From Kiritimatiellia bacterium (GTDB lineage: Bacteria; Verrucomicrobiota; Kiritimatiellia; RFP12; UBA1067): a stretch of 8,944 nucleotides of DNA. The notes below the pieces were generated by a model that worked only from the letters and a program-made list of their open reading frames with translations, was not told the origin of the DNA and did not search any database. This document shows, piece by piece, positions 6,645 through 8,944 of this stretch (positions are counted from its first letter, which is position 1; every line of letters starts with the position of its first letter). The stretch is taken from assembly GCA_017412325.1 (NCBI GenBank), contig JAFPYE010000081.1, positions 1 to 8,944 of the forward strand. The letters run 5' to 3'. Both the position numbers and the translations under genes were made by a program.

Positions 6645-8530
6645 AAGCAAAAACCGCACTTCTCTTTCTGACGGGCCTGACCGGATGGGCGGGATTCGGG
6701 GATCCGGCAAATCCCGTCCAGCCGGCGATCCTGCTGGCGCCGGGGCGCGTCGAAACCGTCAACGGCGCGCAAATCGAATTCGAGCGGCCGGGCGAAGCGC
6801 ACCTGCGGATGGCCACCGCCGAATGGAGCGCGGGGCTCAAGTTCCTTCCCGAATCGGGCGAGACTTTCGACCTGTCCAACGCCCGCTATCTGGCGATCGA
6901 CGTGGAAAACCTGTCGACCGACCGCCAGCTGCGCCTGACGCTCCACGCCTCGGCGGGCGGCGGCGCGGTGGAGTCGGGCGACCACGCGAGCGCCATCTTC
7001 ACCCAGCGCCGCTCCATCAACACGGGCATCGGCCTCAACCCCGGCGAGAAAGGCACGATGAAGCTCCTGCTGCCGCATCCCGAAATCTACGCCGCCCCCG
7101 AAGGCGCGCGCGGGCTCTACGTGATCGACACCCGGCATGTCGGCCCGGTCGAACTGAAGGTGCAGTGGCCCTACGAGCAGCAGTTCAAGTACGTCGTCGA
7201 CTGCCGCCTGTCGAACCTGCGGCTCGAAGGCACGCCCGACGTCAAGCGCAAGGTGCCCTCCGACGGCTATTGCCCGTTCGTCGACAAGTACGGGCAGTTC
7301 AAGCACGGCAGCTGGCCGGTCAAGGTTGCGGACGACACGGCCTTCGCCGAGGACCTCAAGCGCGAAAACGCCGCGCTCAAGCCCGCGCCCGAGTCGTGGG
7401 ATGCCTACGGCGGCTGGAAGGACGGCCCCCAGCTCAAGCCCACGGGCCACTTCCGCACCGTCAAGGCGGGCGGCAAGTGGTGGCTCGTGACGCCGGACGG
7501 CCACCTCTTCTTCTCCCTGGGGCTGGATGTCGTGCGCACCGAGACCGACGTCGCGGACGGCTCGCGCCATCCCGACTGGTACGAGAGCTACGATCCCGCG
7601 CATCCGCGCATGAACTTCACCGGGCGCAACCTGGAGCGGAAGTTCGGCACGTCCGACTACACCGCCGCCTACTACGATCTCGTCCTGCGCCGCTTCGACG
7701 CCTGGGGACTCAACACCATCGGCAACTGGAGCGCCGGCGAGCTGACGATGACGGGCCGCAAGCCCTACGTGATCACGGTGCTGGAGAACGCCCCGGGCGT
7801 GGAGATGGTCAAGGGGAACGGCGTGCGGTTCTACGACACCGACCAGCCCGGCTTCGTGGAGAAGTTCAAACGGGCGGTGCGCGCGCGCTTCGCCGCCGAC
7901 CCGGCCCTCCGCAAGGCGGCGACCGACCCGATGTGCATCGGCTTCTTCATCGACAACGAGCTGAAGTTCCCGGGCGAACCGGAAAAATACGAGATCTACT
8001 TCCGCACCTGCCGCGAGCTCATGGACGAACTCGCGCCCGGCAAGCTCTACCTCGGCTGCCGCTTCGTGGGCTTCCGCCAGTCGCAGGACCTGTGGGCGAC
8101 GGCGGCCAAGTACTGCGACGTCGTCACCGTCAACGCCTACGCGAACTCGATCTTCAACATCCCGGACGACATCTACGCGCGCGCCGCGTGCGAAAAGCCC
8201 ATCCTCGTCGGCGAGTTCCACTTCGGCTGCTTCGACCGGGGCATGTTCAAGGCGAGTCTCTGCCCCGTCTGGAACCAGGACGAGCGTGCGCGTTCGTTCA
8301 CGCGCTTCGTGCAGGGCGCCCTCTGCCATCCGCTGATGGTCGGCTGCCACTGGTTCCAGTACCGCGACCAGCCGCTGCTCGGGCGCGGCGACGGCGAGGC
8401 GTACGAAATCGGCTTCGTCGACGTCTGCGACCGCCCCTACCCGCAGCTCTGCCGCGCCGCGCGCCAGCTCGGCCTTCACATGTACGACTACCGCCGGCGC
8501 GGGCGGCTCGTCAACGAACTGGCGAAATAA
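6641..8530 (+). CDS. GH50-like (beta-agarase family / clan GH-A) glycoside hydrolase, exported
   Basis: 629 residues. Residues 1-20 look like a weak signal peptide. Residues about 25-200 form a beta-sandwich, carbohydrate-binding-like domain. Residues 212-228 (PFVDKYGQFKHGSWPVK) and 256-300 (YGGW..GP, TGHFRT, GKWWLVTPDGHLFFSLGLDVV) match the GH50 linker and barrel entry as I know them. The (alpha/beta)8 barrel follows: WGLNTIGNWS at 355-364, Glu440 in CIGFFIDNEL as probable acid/base, VTVNAYAN at 495-502, and Glu525 in PILVGEFHFG as probable nucleophile. The sequence also ends like a GH-A barrel (GCHWFQYRDQP at 568-578). Agarases of this family release neoagarobiose or related units, but the partner GH88 suggests another galactan or uronate-containing polymer. 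Odd point: only 85 residues separate the two glutamates, far fewer than I recall for characterised GH50 agarases, so it may be a divergent subfamily. Start chosen by the ATGA overlap and Shine-Dalgarno. Fold certain, family likely, substrate unknown. Confidence 0.75.
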   Translation: MKAKTALLFLTGLTGWAGFGDPANPVQPAILLAPGRVETVNGAQIEFERPGEAHLRMATAEWSAGLKFLPESGETFDLSNARYLAIDVENLSTDRQLRLTLHASAGGGAVESGDHASAIFTQRRSINTGIGLNPGEKGTMKLLLPHPEIYAAPEGARGLYVIDTRHVGPVELKVQWPYEQQFKYVVDCRLSNLRLEGTPDVKRKVPSDGYCPFVDKYGQFKHGSWPVKVADDTAFAEDLKRENAALKPAPESWDAYGGWKDGPQLKPTGHFRTVKAGGKWWLVTPDGHLFFSLGLDVVRTETDVADGSRHPDWYESYDPAHPRMNFTGRNLERKFGTSDYTAAYYDLVLRRFDAWGLNTIGNWSAGELTMTGRKPYVITVLENAPGVEMVKGNGVRFYDTDQPGFVEKFKRAVRARFAADPALRKAATDPMCIGFFIDNELKFPGEPEKYEIYFRTCRELMDELAPGKLYLGCRFVGFRQSQDLWATAAKYCDVVTVNAYANSIFNIPDDIYARAACEKPILVGEFHFGCFDRGMFKASLCPVWNQDERARSFTRFVQGALCHPLMVGCHWFQYRDQPLLGRGDGEAYEIGFVDVCDRPYPQLCRAARQLGLHMYDYRRRGRLVNELAK

Positions 8531-8540
8531 GGGGGAACGT

Positions 8541-8944
8541 CTACCGCTGGCGGTGGAACGCGCGCAAGCCGAGCCCGAGAAAGACGACGTAGGGCAGGGC
8601 CGCCGCCACGACCGGCTGCAGCGCAAAGCGCGACTCCAGCACCCAGCAGCCGATCACGAGCCCGTAGAACGCAAAGTACATCCCAAGCGCGCCCAGCACG
8701 CCCTTGAACACCGACTGCCGTCCCGACGCGATGCCTGCCGGAATCGCGAACAGCGTGATGACGAGGCAGGCGAGCGGCGAGAGCGCCTGCGCCCAGATGT
8801 CGTAGGTGAAGTCGCGCCGTTGGACCGCGTCGAGGTCGCGGTGCGTGCGGAGGAACCGCCGCTTGCTGCGCACCGAATTGTAGCGCCAGTCCTGGTTCTG
8901 GAGGGCGATGTCGCTCGGCTTCTCGCGGAACTCCGGGAAGACGC
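8541..8944 (-). CDS. LptF/LptG-type permease, C-terminal part (start beyond the window)
   Basis: An open frame of 133 codons enters from the right edge and ends at TAG (8543-8541). The first visible residues (VFPEFREKPSDIA) continue into a charged stretch with RSKRRFLRTHRDLDA, typical of the region just before the last membrane helices in YjgP/YjgQ proteins. Three hydrophobic segments then follow at about residues 51-72 (LSPLACLVITLFAIPAGIASG), 80-99 and 106-127, matching the last three transmembrane helices of LptF/LptG. The FAIPAGIASGRQSVFKG stretch is a family hallmark. LptF and LptG form the inner-membrane part of the exporter that, with LptB and LptC, moves lipopolysaccharide toward the outer membrane; I cannot tell which of the two this is. 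Its presence implies a Gram-negative envelope. It is tail-to-tail with the GH50-like gene, ten bases apart, and probably unrelated to the sugar locus. Confidence 0.8.
   Translation of the reverse strand, partial: VFPEFREKPSDIALQNQDWRYNSVRSKRRFLRTHRDLDAVQRRDFTYDIWAQALSPLACLVITLFAIPAGIASGRQSVFKGVLGALGMYFAFYGLVIGCWVLESRFALQPVVAAALPYVVFLGLGLRAFHRQR

Noticed and set aside
8543..8554. Inverted repeat ACCGC/GCGGT at the end of the convergent genes, considered as a terminator
   Set aside because: The loop is only two bases, there is no T-run on either strand, and it lies inside the last codons of the permease gene.
6685..8592. Plus-strand frame of about 635 codons in another phase of the GH50-like gene
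   Set aside because: Very arginine- and proline-rich shadow frame; the real gene has a signal peptide, barrel motifs and an ATGA-coupled start.
6596..8626. Long minus-strand frame (about 676 codons) opposite the GH50-like gene
   Set aside because: Composition is dominated by R, V, A, E and G without domain motifs; the plus-strand gene explains the region fully.

Overview
The window is GC-rich bacterial DNA packed with genes and holds six protein-coding genes. The mix of genes suggests a member of the PVC group (Kiritimatiellota, Lentisphaerota or Verrucomicrobiota), quite possibly from a gut or other polysaccharide-rich habitat. It includes a secreted beta-helix/PKD protein, an AraC-type regulator with a sugar-binding-protein-like sensor domain, several exported glycoside hydrolases, and an LptF/LptG permease that implies an outer membrane. 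The taxonomy is inference; there is no rRNA or other marker gene.

Layout. (1) Positions 1-1851, minus strand: a large exported right-handed beta-helix protein with a PKD domain, running off the left edge so that its C-terminus is missing. (2) 1956-4154, minus: an exported family-3 glycoside hydrolase (BglX-like). (3) 4258-5403, plus: a XylR-like AraC-family regulator, divergent from the GH3 gene across 103 bp holding two back-to-back promoters. (4) 5472-6644 and 6641-8530, plus: a two-gene operon joined by a 4-bp ATGA overlap, encoding a GH88 unsaturated glucuronyl hydrolase and a large clan GH-A protein that looks most like GH50 (beta-agarase family). (5) 8541-8944, minus: the C-terminal part of an LptF/LptG-type permease, convergent with the operon and entering from the right edge. 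No intergenic gap exceeds about 105 bp. I see no tRNA, rRNA, CRISPR array or insertion sequence.

How it works together (inference). The regulator probably senses a sugar released from a polysaccharide and controls the flanking hydrolase genes. GH88 removes the unsaturated uronic acid left by a polysaccharide lyase, the GH50-like enzyme would cut a beta-linked (perhaps galactose-containing) backbone or side chain, and the GH3 enzyme would remove terminal beta-linked sugars. No lyase, sulfatase or transporter is in the window, so the substrate cannot be named. The two most interesting points are the coupling of GH88 to a shortened GH50-like enzyme, and a repeated promoter design (TGnTAnAAT set 7-9 nt from the ATG, no Shine-Dalgarno) that predicts leaderless or nearly leaderless mRNAs for three genes.
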